This document shows positions 11,570-22,392 of a stretch of DNA of 64,000 nucleotides, piece after piece. The translations under genes and the position numbers were made by a program. Position 1 is the stretch's first letter. The number at the start of each line of letters is the position of its first letter. The DNA lies in the NCBI GenBank assembly GCA_026545225.1, contig CM048849.1:47847836-47911835 (forward strand), given 5' to 3'. The stretch comes from Cornus controversa (Eukaryota > Streptophyta > Magnoliopsida > Cornales > Cornaceae). The notes beneath the pieces were generated by a model. That model did no database searches, was not told where the DNA came from, and saw only the letters and a list, made by a program, of their open reading frames with translations.

Positions 11570-13861
11570 TCATTCTGGAACTTCATTTAGTTCAGCAGCT
11601 TCATCTTCAGCCCCTAAGCTATCTTCTTCAATTTCTTCATCAAATGTCATAGTCTCTAACTCGGGCTCATTGATGAAAAGCTCTGCAAGTTCACTGAAGG
11701 TGTTGCCATCAATATCAAACTTATCCCCACCTATCAAAATAATTAAAAAAAATCATTAAGCAATAAAAAAAGAGATTAAAATTTAAAAGTCACAACTCAC
11801 AACTAAATTAGTGAATGTACACAAGTCCCAATATGCTGTCGGTCCTTCCTTGTATTCCTTTATCTTTCTTGACATGAGTCGGATGTTGCAATGTACAAAT
11901 ACCAAATCTTCAGCTCTACTTGAACTCAGTCTGTTTCTTTTGATGCTTTGAATAAGAGAATATGTACTCCAATTTCTTTCGCAACAAGATGATGATGCCG
12001 GTTGTGAAAGCAACTTGAATGCTAAAGCTTGTAACAATGGTGTTGAAGAACCATGATTAGCCCACCATGAAATTGGTTCCTCATACAACTTTGCTTCAAT
12101 AACTTGAGGCTCATTGAAGTAACCAAATCCACTTGAAAAGGCACCATATTTTGTATAAATTTTTCAAAGTTCACTTTGATTGCTAAAAATTCGTTTGAAG
12201 CATTTGCTTTTATTTAAATAAACTTCTTGATCTTCATGTGGTGAGAGCCGTGGAACTCCATTACTTCCATCTCCAATTCAAACATCAGTGTAGTATTTAG
12301 GAACCAATGAATGTGTCATACAGTGTAGGGGAGTGTTACTTTTGTTCCATCTTGTCTCCAAAATAGAGTGAATGGTGTTAAAGAAATCTGACTGGTCAGT
12401 GAGCAAATCTTTTTCCTCATGTTCAAAAATTTTGGCTTTCACTTTCTAAATCATCGTATCCCACGTATCATAAATCAAATGTAAAACAGAAGCATCAGTG
12501 TCTGTTAACCTTAAAAAAATAATTATAGGTTCAGTAAACTCCAAGAGGTATTCCAAGTTGTCCCACCATATGTCATTGACAATGCATTGTTTCACTTCAA
12601 GTGCCCTGATTTCAATTGCTGATTTTCCATCTCCTTTTAAAGATATTCTCCAATTTGGATCCATCACCATTTTCTCAAGTGCAACCTTAACTTCTCTCAT
12701 ACATTTTGCCACGATAATGCTTGATGCAAATCTTGTTTCTGCCACCCTTAGCAAACCCAATGCTGAATAAGTGTTGAAGATCGATAGTATCATGCCATGG
12801 TTAACTATGAAGTTTCTTATGTTTTGCACATCACTCACCAAATCAACAATTCATTTACAAAGAACATATTGAGCTGATTCAGAAGGTTCACACATGCTTT
12901 TTAGAGCCAAATTTAGGCAATGCACAACACATGGCGTCCAAAAAATGCGAGGATATTTACTTTCAATTATACCACCAGCAGTTTTAAAATTACTCTCATT
13001 ATCTGTAATGACTTGAACAACATTTTCTGGTCCCACTTCTTTGATCACAGGTATAAACAGATTTACTACATATTCTGCATCCTTAATGTTACCACTTGCA
13101 TCAACTGCCTTCAAAAACATTGCACCACCTACTGATGCAACCATTATGTTTATCAATGGCCTTCTTTGTCTATCTAACCACCCATCTAAACATAGAGACA
13201 TGCCTTTCTTTTTCTAAGTATCTTTTATTGACTGGAGCTTCCGATTCACATGTGCCTTCTCTTGGGCCAGCAATGTTGTTCGTAATCTGTCAATTGTTGG
13301 AGGAGTGTAGCCTGATAACTTGCTGTTGGCTAATGTGAGTGAATATTTTCTAAAGTGGAGGCACCTTGTGAAGTTAAATGATAATGCAGACCCATAGAAC
13401 AAACAAGCTACCTGTTTATCGATAATATCTCTTTGCGCAACATTAAATACCTTTTCTAGAGCCCCTGGAGTTGATCCTTTCCTTTTTTTGCATTGTAGCA
13501 AATCTGATCCTTCAGGCAAAGACATATATTCATCCTTCTTTCTCACATTTACTTCTTCTTGAGCCTTTCTGCCTTCAGATTGCTCATGCTCCTTCTTTAA
13601 GGCTTGAAATAAATAATCTGTAATTGACTTGCAAGCTTCAACCCCATAATTAGGAAGCTTCAATAAGTGAGCCTTCACTTTTGAATATGACCATGTAACT
13701 TTTTTATTGCAGTAATTGCAGTACCAAGTTCTATTTCCACCTCCACGTGTTGGTAGACTAAGAACTTTCACATGATTTCATAGTGGCTTGTCATCAAATT
13801 GAGACCCTTGAACTTTCGATGGTCGTAGGTTTATCTTCTCTTCCCCTTTGACATATGACAT
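11570..13861 (-). pseudogene. hAT transposase pseudogene (BED zinc finger, DUF659, hAT C-terminal dimerisation)
   Basis: It would cut and paste the hAT element. From ATG 13861 one frame runs through the whole gene without a clear frameshift. The order is a BED zinc finger (WYCNYC...HLL...C, near 13735-13640), the conserved FNVAQRDIIDKQVACLFYGS region (13450-13380), DUF659 (CLDGW...NVVQVITDNESNFKTAG...WTPCVVHCLNLALK, 13200-12900), and the hAT dimerisation region (PLLQALAFKLLSQPASSSCCERNWS, near 12050-11970). A likely second exon (11570-11730) encodes an acidic tail after an AG acceptor at 11731-11732. The frame is broken by at least six stops, near 13778, 13215, 12852, about 12445, about 12290 and about 12160. 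Several sit where relatives have tryptophan (PL*NHV, KDT*KKKG, CK*IVDL). This copy cannot make an active transposase. Confidence 0.85.
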
Positions 13862-14556
13862 TATATCTAGATCCTAAACACAAGTTTAAACTTTAAACAA
13901 GAAAAATGGTAGAAAAATCTAATATATTCAAAATCAAAAATTAATTTTCTGAAATCACACATGACATGACAGTTCATTTTTCTGAAATTTTCAGGAGCAT
14001 ATATAAATAGAATCAAAATCAAATAGAAAGTATTATGTGAGGTTACGGTAATAGTATTTTGTAAGCTTCAAGTTACAGAATTAGTATAAAAATCAATTAG
14101 ATGAGAAGAATGTAAAGTTCAAGTACACTCACAAAATCTAGCTCAACAAGATGATGATGATGATGCCGATTGGTGGGTTTGCTACAATATTTTTGTTCCT
14201 TTTGTTGTTCTTTTGCTATTTCTCAAGATGACGATGATGTCGATTAATGAAAGCATATCTATGATCTTTCCAAATGATGGAATGCAAGAAAAGAGAAAAA
14301 AAGGAAAAAAAAAATTGGTGGCATGTTCGAAGAGAGAGAGAGAGGTGAAAAAGTGGTGGCATGCAAGAAGGTAGAGAGAGAGATACAACATGCAAGAAAG
14401 TAGAGAGAAATCAGAGATAAAACAAGAGCTGTGTCATGTCACGTGTGATACTCCACCATAGAGCCACACAATCTATGTTTAATTGATTTAGTTTTCAACT
14501 TTTTCAAAACTTATTTGACAAGGTATTAGGGTTCATTAAATGTGAAAGACATCTCC

Positions 14557-14557
14557 A

Positions 14558-14596
<39 letters not shown>
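14557..14596. repeat. (TA)n microsatellite inside the hAT element
   Basis: About 18 perfect AT/TA units lie between the transposase and the minisatellite. Confidence 0.9.
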
Positions 14597-14597
<1 letters not shown>

Positions 14598-14754
14598 CAT
14601 ATAGTTATTTTATAACTGTTTAGGTTCTAAATTTCTAATTGAATTTATCTCCAACTACAAATTATAGATTAAACATATATTTTAACTAAGTGTATTATAG
14701 TTATACAAATCACGTAAAAAATTACTTAACAATTGATTAGTTTAAACATGACAC

Positions 14755-15712
14755 TCATTAATTCAATTAGATATATCATATATGAATTAGTAGTCTCATT
14801 AACTCAATTAAATATATTGATGTTTCAATTAGATACTTACAAAAAAAAATCAATTAGATTTAGTACCATGTTTCGATTAAATCACTTATATATGAATTAG
14901 TATTGTATTAATCCAATGATTTAGTACCATATTTCAATTAGATCACTTATATACGAATTAGTATAATCTTAATTCATTGATTTAGTATCATATTTTAATT
15001 GGATCACTTATAGATGAATTAGTATAATCTTAATTTAATTAGATATAGTACCATATTTCAATTAGATCACTTATATACGAATTAGTAGGTAGTCATATTT
15101 CAATGATTTAATACCATATTTCAATTGGATCACTTATAGATGAATTAGTAGGTAGTCATATTTCAATGATTTAATACCATATTTCAATTGGATCACTTAT
15201 AGATGAATTAGTATAGTCTTAATTTAATTAGATATAGTATCATATTTCAATTAGATCACTTATAGATGAATTAGTATAGTCTTAATTTAATTAGATATAC
15301 TACCATATTTCAATTAGATCACTTATATACAAATTAGTATAGTCTTAATTCATTGATTTAGTATCATATTTCAATTGGATCACTTATAGATGAATTAATA
15401 TAGTCTTAATTCAATGATTTAGTACCATATTTCAATTGAATTTAGTATTGTCTTAATTTAATTACATATAATATCATATATCAATTAGATCACTTATATA
15501 TGGATTAGTATAGTCTTAATTTAATTAGATATAGTACCATATTTCAATTAGATCACTTATATACGAATTAATATAGTCTTAATTCAATGATTTAGTATTA
15601 TATTTCAATGATTTAGTACCATATATCAATTACATCACTTATAGATGAATTAGTATAGTCTTAATTTAATTAGATATAGTACCATATTTCAATTAGATCA
15701 CTTGTAGCTCCC
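14755..15712. repeat. Minisatellite of 61-63-bp units, about 13-14 copies
   Basis: The phrase TTTCAATTAGATCACTTATA, followed by A/G-rich variants of TATACGAATTAGTATAGTC, recurs at spacings of 61, 61, 63, 63, 63, 63, 63, 61, then 55 x 2, 63, about 81 and 63 bases. Units differ by a few substitutions, and two sub-variants (ATATACGAATT and ATAGATGAATT) alternate, which suggests higher-order amplification. No coding potential. The array lies between the transposase and the H2B-like gene of the hAT element. Confidence 0.9.
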
Positions 15713-16345
15713 TAGGCTTAATATTACGTGTGATACTCTAAAGCCATAGAATACAGTCTTTCAAACTATAATTCAATTGATAATTCTTTGAACTTTATGT
15801 ACAAAAATTAATTCTCAATAATAGAAATTGTCCCATTTACATTTAAAATTACAAACTTTATTTTACTTCTAAAGGCTTTCAAAGTTTAATAAATTAAAAA
15901 TGCAATTAAATGGTTTTTGTTAAAGACATAAAAATGTGAATGGACTTCCTTATTTCTTTTATTTTTGTGCTAACTAATAATTATTATATTAATTACAAAT
16001 TTGTAATCATGTCTTTTTTATAAAAAAAATAAATTACAAACATTTTTTTAATGCTAAAAACCCTTGTGATCAGCATTAGTGACGACCAGAGAGTAAACAA
16101 TTGCAAAATTAAAGGAAACATTTTTACACATGAAATTGAAACCCCATAGGGTTTAGTTGTTTACAAAAAAATTTGTCTATCATCCCTTCACAGCCTATTA
16201 GGTTTACAAAGAACCTATATCAAAGACATTTCCAACAAGCAAAAAAATAACCCAAACCCTAATCTAACATTATCAACAGACGGACCTAAAAAACCCAAGA
16301 AGACCCAAAAAAACCCAAGACGACCCAAAAAACCCAAGACATTCT

Positions 16346-16839
16346 TCAAGAACTGGAGGTATGATATTTATTCACTGCCTTCATGCCTTCAGACATGGCA
16401 TGCTTGGCCAATTCACTCAGAAAAATAAGCTTCACAACACTCTGAATCTCGCGAGTAGTGATGGTAACCCTTTTGTTATATTGCGCAAGTCCTGAGGCCT
16501 CCCTACCGAGCTTCTCAAACATGTCGTTGATGAAGCTATTCACTATGCTCATGGCCTTGCTTGAGATCCGCATGTGAGGGTGAACTTGTTTGAGAACCTT
16601 ATAGAGATATAATTTGTAATTCTCCATTCTCTTCTTCGACTTTTTCTTCTTCTTTTTTGTCTCTGGCAGTCCCTCTCGCCGCTGGCATCGTCATTGGTTT
16701 CACCATCTACTCTATAACTTTAGAACATAAGTGAGAAGATGAGAGACCGTAAGATAATATATTACTATATTAGGTTAGGGTAAGAAATGAGTGAAGCTAG
16801 GCTAATAGTATAATTATTACCTACTGTTGCCATCTCCAT
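16346..16839 (-). CDS. Divergent histone H2B-like gene inside the hAT element
   Basis: H2B pairs with H2A in the nucleosome. The 93-residue frame from ATG 16627 covers the whole histone fold ([65 protein letters not shown]) with no stop. Conserved codons continue upstream of that ATG ([11 protein letters not shown]), so the real start lies further up. A model that keeps the frame open is exon 1 16821-16839 (MEMATV plus one base), a GTAATA...GCCAG intron, then exon 2 16662-16346, giving 111 residues. The lysine expected to be ubiquitinated in plant H2B is kept (VNKY). Usual D-x-G and LPGEL positions have become HMR and FLSEL, and the tail is very short. It could be a functional variant, an expressed captured copy or a decaying one. 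The fold assignment is certain; the start and function are not. Confidence 0.75.
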
Positions 16840-16860
16840 CAAGTTCTCTTTACTTGGTAC

Positions 16861-16878
16861 TTTATATATATATTATAT
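16861..16878 (-). promoter_or_regulatory. Possible TATA box of the H2B-like gene
   Basis: On the minus strand the sequence reads TATATATATAAAGTACC, 22-40 bases before the putative first ATG at 16839. This is very close to the ATG and leaves almost no leader, so transcription may start elsewhere or translation at 16833 or later. Confidence 0.3.
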
Positions 16879-17399
16879 TACAGCTGTAATTCAGCTGGCA
16901 AACCTTTTACATAGTAAATTGGTAATTATATTTATATATTAGGAATATTTTGGCAAAGGAAAAAAACGCTGACCTAGACATCATCTTGGAGACTTGGATA
17001 CAGCTGTAATTCAATTCCTGCATATGCTAAATGCGTGAAACACAATCGACCATTGCAAAGAAAATTGGATAGTGGTTAGCGCGTGAATGGACATCATCTT
17101 CAACCTTTACTCCTTTAGACGACATCTCAAATTCAGACAATTCAGACCACCATTTTTTAACCAAGAAGCTTCTTAAAACCGTGTATGGCAGCGAATTTAA
17201 CCAAAAAAAATCATGAAAAACTTTCTAATCTATCACAAGCATCAGCTTGCACATTATTTCATATGGTTTCGTCATCAGCCGTGTCCAGTGTAGAAGTTGA
17301 AGTGTCAAACACATATCCCGTGTCCGAGTTCGCATCGAGTCATGTCGTCACTGGCACCGTCGACGGCGCCGACGAGTCTAAGTAACACAGGTTTTAACA

Positions 17400-17646
17400 A
17401 ATCATTCCATTCAACCATGGTTATAACATTATAATGTTCACTACTATAGAGGATGCTCATTTACTTCCTATCAACTTAGTTCTTGTTTTGAAGTGCATCT
17501 TTAGCTGACTTATTTGTCTAAATGGTTTTAACATACATTCCCTTTACATTAGGACTTCTCTTTTTCTCTTAATTGGTTCATATATTTTGCTCATTATAAA
17601 TAAAATATAAAAAGTTTTGTAATTATGCAGATTTGATAATATAATC
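17400..17646. repeat. Host segment X, copy 1, left part (split by an LTR retrotransposon)
   Basis: The sequence resembles 26625-26810 almost base for base: TTATTTGTCTAAATGG, TTTTAACATACATTCC, TCATTATAAATAAAAT, GCAGATTTGATAATATA. The copy at 26.6-26.9 kb continues straight into CCAATA...ATTGCAG, whereas here it stops at TAATC, where an LTR retrotransposon is inserted. It resumes at 22761. Confidence 0.85.
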
Positions 17647-18013
17647 TGATGAACAGAAATTCACCCCAAGCTAGTCAAACGCCAACCTGTAAAAAGGACA
17701 AAAGAAGGTTAGTCGAAAGGGCAACTGCGCGGTGCCGGCCGACTACATTCCGATGATCAAATCAGAAATCAAAATAGTTTTCTTAAGTTGTAAAGGCACT
17801 TGAGAGGGTATTAATTATGTACCTCGGTATATGGACCGTCTTTGTATTTATAGCAGCAACATGGGAACATGTCTCAGTAGAAGACTGGCTCTTCAATTCC
17901 CCAGACTTATCTAGAGATAGAAAAGTACTGGTCAAAACATACCTCTAGTCCATGTCACTTTGCTCTTAACCTCCACATCATACGTCTCACAATTGGAGTC
18001 AAATACTCTATCA
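17647..18013 (-). repeat. 3' LTR (left copy) of the gag-only retrotransposon
   Basis: A 367-bp direct repeat of 22393-22760, bordered by TG and CA. The minus-strand TATA box CTATAAATAC lies at about 17844-17853. The element's purine tract lies just right of it, at 18014-18027. Confidence 0.9.
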
Positions 18014-18216
18014 AATGTCCCCTGTTCATGAGTGTCGCTCATCGGGCCTTAGGAACACTTCAGCAGAATCACCGGACTATGAAAAATGAACCTTTGGCTT
18101 ATCAGCCCGCTGTTAGTGGCCCACAGTTTTTTTTTTTGGACCTGGCTTGGCCGAATCCTATTTTTTTTCTTTTCTCTCTCCTCCTTTTTCCTTTCCTTTT
18201 TACTTTTACTTTTATG

Positions 18217-18915
18217 ACTTGTCCTTTTTTAGGATTAGACCTTTGGCCGCATCCCTGTGGGCTCGGCCTCTTAGACGCATCCTAGGATTAGGCCTTTGGT
18301 CAAATCCTTAGGATTAGGCTTTTGGCCACATCCCTGTGGGCCCGGCCTCTTAAACGCATTCTAGGACTTTTTGCTTTTAGGACTTGTCATACTTTAAAAC
18401 TTGTCATACTTTAAGATTAGGCCTTTGGCTGCATCCTAGGATTAGGCCTTTGGTCACATCCTTTAGGACTAAGCTTTTGGTCGTATCCCTGTGGGCCCGA
18501 CCTCTTGGACGCATCTTAGAATTTTTTGCTTTTAGGACTTGTCCTACTTTAGGATTAAGCCTTTGGCGACACCCTTTAGAATTAGGCCTTTGGCCGCATC
18601 CCTGTTGGCCCGACCTCTTAGATGCATCCTAAGATTAGGCCTTTTAGGACTTGTCCTCCTTTAAAATTAGGCCTTTGGCCACACTCTTTAGGACTAGGCC
18701 TTTGGCCACATCCATGTGGACCCGACCTCTTAGATGCAGCAGAAGATTAGGCCTTGGGCCACGTCCTTAGGATTAGGCTTTTAGCCATATCCCTGTGGCC
18801 CCGGCCTCTTGGACGCATCCTAGGATTAGGCCTTTGGCCACATCCTTAGGATTAGGTCCTTTACCGCATCCTTGTAGGCCCGACCTCTTGGACGGATCCT
18901 AGGATTTGGCTCTTA
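18217..18915. repeat. Tandem array A inside the LTR element
   Basis: Degenerate repeats built on the phrases AGGATTAGGCCTTTGGCC, ACATCCCTGTGGGCCCGACC and TCTTGGACGCATCCT. The full set recurs at roughly 80-130 bp spacing, with internal loss or gain of the AGGATTAGGCC half-unit. The open frames across this block (18028-18285, 18384-18632) are by-products of the repeat and are not called as genes. It lies on the 3' side of the minus-strand element. Confidence 0.85.
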
Positions 18916-18929
18916 GCCAGTTCCTTAAT

Positions 18930-19420
18930 TTGAACTTATCCAGGCGTTAGAATCCATCTCCTGGTGACCATTACATTTTTTAAATGTTGGAATATAGTCA
19001 TTTATAATGAGAACGTTATAATATGACCGTTGATGGTGGTGTCTATATAAGATCTCTCCCACACACATTTCTTGTCATTTCTTTCCTTTGATGAGTATGT
19101 ACTTATTTGTGAGAACGCACAAGATCTTCGCGAAGGAGGCCTAGCAGAAACATCGTTGCGCAGGCGAAAGGAAAATGCATTGCATGTTTCTCCTCCCCTT
19201 CTATGCAAAAAGGCCGTGAAGGCCCGTGGTTGTGAGAAGTGGTGGTTTACCCAGAGGCGGTGGCTTGTCTTCTGGTGTTCTAAAAAACTCTCATGACATA
19301 ACCTATTAAAGAAGGACTCATGCAATGAATTTTTTGTTTGGATAGTATTTTCTTAGGCGGGCTGTGCCCATATGCAGTTACCTAACCATATAATCAGAAC
19401 TTCAACTAATTACGTCTTTT
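18930..19420. other. Spacer between arrays A and B of the LTR element
   Basis: A unique-looking stretch. On the plus strand it has a TATATAA at 19044-19050 and an open frame at 19072-19296 that resembles no protein I know. It may be an independent promoter or a fragment of another element. Nothing is supported beyond that. Confidence 0.35.
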
Positions 19421-20462
19421 CCCTAAAGATCCCCCCTGGAGGTGTCCCTCCGCGGGGTTCTTTAACAGTATTCTCAGGACTAATTCATAATATCTTTTCA
19501 TCAAAGGCCCTCTTTAGAGGTGCATCTTCGTAGGGCTATGCCCCCATAGGCTTACTTTAACAATGTTCTCAGGATTAATCTATCCCGCCTTTTTCATCAA
19601 AGGCCCTCTCTAGAGGTGTGTCCCCGTAAGGCTATGCCTTACTTTAACAATGTTCTCGAGATTAATCCATCTTACCTTTTTCATCAAAGGCCCTCTTTAG
19701 AGGTGTGTCCCTGTAGGGCTATGTCCCCGTATGGCTTACTTTAACAATGTTCTTAGGATTAATCCATCCAATTTTTTTCATTAAAGGCCCTCTCTAGAGG
19801 TATGTCCCCATAGGGGTATGCCCCCGTAGGGCTTACTTTAACAATGTTCTCAGAATTAATCCATCTTGCCTTTTTCATCAAAGGCCCTCTCTAGAGGTGT
19901 GTCCCCGTAGAGCTATGCCCCCATAAGGCTTACTTTAACAATGTTCTCGAGATTAATCCATCCTGCCTTTTTCATCAAAGGCCCTCTTTAGAGGTGTGTT
20001 CCCATAGGGCTATGTCCCCGTAGGGCTTACTTTAACAATGTTCTCAGGATTAATCCATCCCGCCTTTTTCATCAAAAGCCCTCTCTAGAGGTGTGTCCCC
20101 GTAAGGCTTACTTTAATAATGTTCTCAGGATTAATCCATCCCGCCTTTTTCATCAAATGCCCTCTCTAGAGGTGTGTCCCCGTAGGGCTTACTTTAACAA
20201 TGTTCTCGGGATTAATTCATCCTGACTTTTTCATCAAAGACCCTCTCTAAAGGTGTGTCCCCGTAAGGCTTACTTTAACAATGTTCTCGGGATTAATCTA
20301 TCCGGTCTTTTTCATCAAAGGCCCCCTACAGAGGTGTCCCCGTAGGGTTGTGCCCCCGTAGGACTATTTTAACAATCTTCTCGGGATTAATCCATCCCAC
20401 CTTTTTCATCAAAGGCCTCATACAGAGGTGTCCCAGTAGGGTTGTGCCCCTATAGGGCTGTT
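19421..20462. repeat. Tandem array B inside the LTR element, about 11 units
   Basis: Each unit holds TTTTTCATCAAAGGCCCTCT, CTAGAGGTGTGTCCCCGTAG, GGCTTACTTTAACAATG and TTCTCAGGATTAATCCATCC. The CATCAAAGGCC word recurs every 72-100 bases from about 19500 to 20410. Length differences come from optional copies of the CCCCGTAGGGCT sub-repeat. It is much more G+C-rich than its surroundings and has no coding potential. Confidence 0.88.
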
Positions 20463-20767
20463 AGTTCACTTTTTGTTTTAGTTATAACAACATATTTTGA
20501 AGCAAAAATGACTGTTATTGATATTTTAGTAACAAATAGAGAGTTATTCGAGAAAAACCTCAAAGATATCGTCTTAAAGCTTGATATTAAACTAAATTTC
20601 AATTGAAACTATTAAAATAAATGTAACTTTTAAAAGAAACTCATATTGATAGCACTTCCTCATATGCTCAGCATTCCAATGATAGGCTAACTGCCTCCCT
20701 TCCAATATCTCTAATCAATATGCCCCCTGTCACCTCCAAGTCCACCAGAGAGAACTTTGATTTCTCC

Positions 20768-21880
20768 CTATAGAGGATTTTTTTTAGTGTTGTCATATTT
20801 ACCGTCCCCATCCCATAGGCGGTTCCGTGTTCCCCTTTCATCTTCGGTCACAAATCTTTGTAGTTGGCCCCTATGAATCAGACTTTCAATCTGCCTTTTT
20901 AAGTCTATACACTCATTTATATCATGTCGTGATGGAACTTGTAGTACCTGTCGCGGGACCTCTTGGAGAGAGCGGTTCTTAGTTTTAAGGGTCATGCCAT
21001 AACTGGGTCCTCTTAGATGTAAAGGAGGATTTGGCTTATTTACGTGTTTAAGGGGGTAAAGGTGTTGAATCACTTATCACTACATGATGCTTTATCGTTC
21101 TGCTCCTGTGACGTCCTGCCATACTTGGGGTCTCTATCTTCCTCACTACAATGTCCCCTCTTTTCCTATCTGCCTTTCTCGCATCGAGGGCATCCTTTGC
21201 GTTCATGTACTTTTGGGACTTTATGAGTAACTCGGACATGCTTTCTGAAATGCTTGAAAATTAAGTATAAGAATTTTGAAGGCAACAAGCCCCCTATGAA
21301 TGCAGTAACCACCACCTTGTCGTTCAGAGCATCGACTTGCAACATTTCTCTGTTAAATCGGTTGATGTAGTCTCATAATGATTCCCCCTTAGTTTGTCTC
21401 ACATTCAAGAGGTAGGTAGCAGGCTTCTATGTTTCCAGGCAGCGATGAAGTTACCAACAAATAGTTGACTCAATTCTTTAAAAGAATATACGAATACAGG
21501 TTTCAAATTGTTAAACCATGACCGGGCAGAGCCTTTTAATATAGTGGGGAAGGCTTTACACATGATCTCATCTAGTACTGCTTGGAGATGCATTAGTGCC
21601 TTGTAGGTTTCTAAGTGATCTAGCGGGTCCTTGGTCCCTTCAAAGCTTTCGATAGGGGGCATTTTGAATTTGTTAGGTAAGGAAAAATTCATTACTCCAG
21701 CGGAGAAAAGGAGGTTGATTTGTTGGACCAGATCATCTACTATAGCAGGGCCCTTCCCTTTCATAGCGTGGGCCATGTTTTCCACCTTTGCTTTGAGGTC
21801 CTGCATCTCCATATCATAATAGGTAGTTTCTCTCGGATGCCCTGAATCTCCATGAGTTCGATTCCTCTCGGGCGGGACTA
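20768..21880 (-). pseudogene. Ty3/gypsy gag polyprotein remnant
   Basis: The gag protein packages retrotransposon RNA. Read right to left: an N-terminal part before and after ATG 21812 (MEMQDLKAKVENMAHAMKGK), the gag core (FEGTKDPLDHLETYKALMHL, KGSARSWFNNL, SFKELSQLFV), a frame change near 21430, then YLLNVRQTKGESL, an in-frame TGA near 21375, DYINRFNREMLQVDALNDKV, IGGLLPSKF, then SELLIKSQKYMNAKDALDAR (21239-21180), and finally HDINECIDLKRQIESLI (about 20930-20880), which lies beside the zinc-knuckle-like part in plant Tat-type gag proteins. There are at least one frameshift and one stop. No pol follows. It belongs to the retrotransposon at 17647-22760. Confidence 0.8.
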
Positions 21881-22371
21881 GATGACTGGGATTCGTCCCA
21901 CCTCTAACTTAACTTTGGGTCGCGTCGTCTGTCGGAACTTCACTGTCCCGCCCAACACCGTCCCCTTCTGGATTAACAGGCCTAAGGTGACTTTGTGATG
22001 GTACTAGTGCTACAGGAGGGAGGCACTGCAAGATTGCCGTATTTTGCAGGATTCACGTTCTAGACCTGGTATTCCAATGCTACGACACGCTCTTGGTCGT
22101 TTGGGACTCTAGGACATGCCCCAAAGAAGTCCCTATGACCAGGGGGTTGCATGTCTTCTTGTCCTGCTACTGGTATGTTGCGACCAGGAAGATCAGGGGC
22201 GACAGGTGGATCATATCCTACAGGAAGGTTATGACCAACAAGAGGGTCCTATGAAGGATTGTTACCTACAAGAGGGTCATGCCTGATTGGGGGATTGTGA
22301 CCAGCAGGGGAGATCCTACGCGGCCGCAGTCTCTAATCTAGATCGTAGGTGCATCATGCTTCATGAATAAG

Positions 22372-22392
22372 TTTCCCACAGACGATGCCAAC
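22372..22392 (-). other. Primer-binding region of the LTR element
   Basis: Directly inside the right LTR, the minus strand reads GTTGGCATCGTCTGTGGGAA. It resembles the TTGGCGCCGTCTGTGGG motif found at this position in many plant Ty3/gypsy elements. The tRNA was not assigned. Confidence 0.6.

Larger units (their letters stand above)
10630..17390 (-). mobile_element. hAT-superfamily DNA transposon, 6.8 kb, carrying a histone H2B-like gene
   Basis: The left end reads CTATGTTACCCGGGCTCGGG. The right end, on the minus strand, reads CTGTGTTACTTAGACTCG. Both ends are flanked by the same 8 bases, GTTTTAAC (10622-10629 and 17391-17398), the target duplication length typical of hAT elements. Subterminal copies of GTGTCC/GGACAC words lie inside both ends (10655-10770 and 17280-17330), another hAT habit. 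Inside are a broken transposase (11570-13861, minus), a (TA)n run, a 61-63-bp minisatellite, and an H2B-like gene (16346-16839, minus). The element is longer than the roughly 3-4 kb expected for a simple hAT. The extra length lies between the transposase and the right end. Confidence 0.8.

Noticed and set aside
17185-17385. 66-codon frame at the right end of the hAT element
   Set aside because: Overlaps the subterminal repeats and inverted repeat of the transposon; no domain.
10630-17390. Alternative reading: the 8-bp GTTTTAAC match is chance and the hAT ends elsewhere
   Set aside because: The match is exact, coincides with matching inverted ends and subterminal GTGTCC words at both sides, and encloses a hAT transposase; kept as one element but marked for testing.
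18028-19296. Open frames across array A and the following spacer
   Set aside because: Products of repeated DNA with tryptophan/proline-rich, unrecognisable translation.
18217-20462. CRISPR-like array
   Set aside because: Units are adjacent, degenerate and without unique spacers, and lie inside a plant retrotransposon; ordinary tandem repeats.
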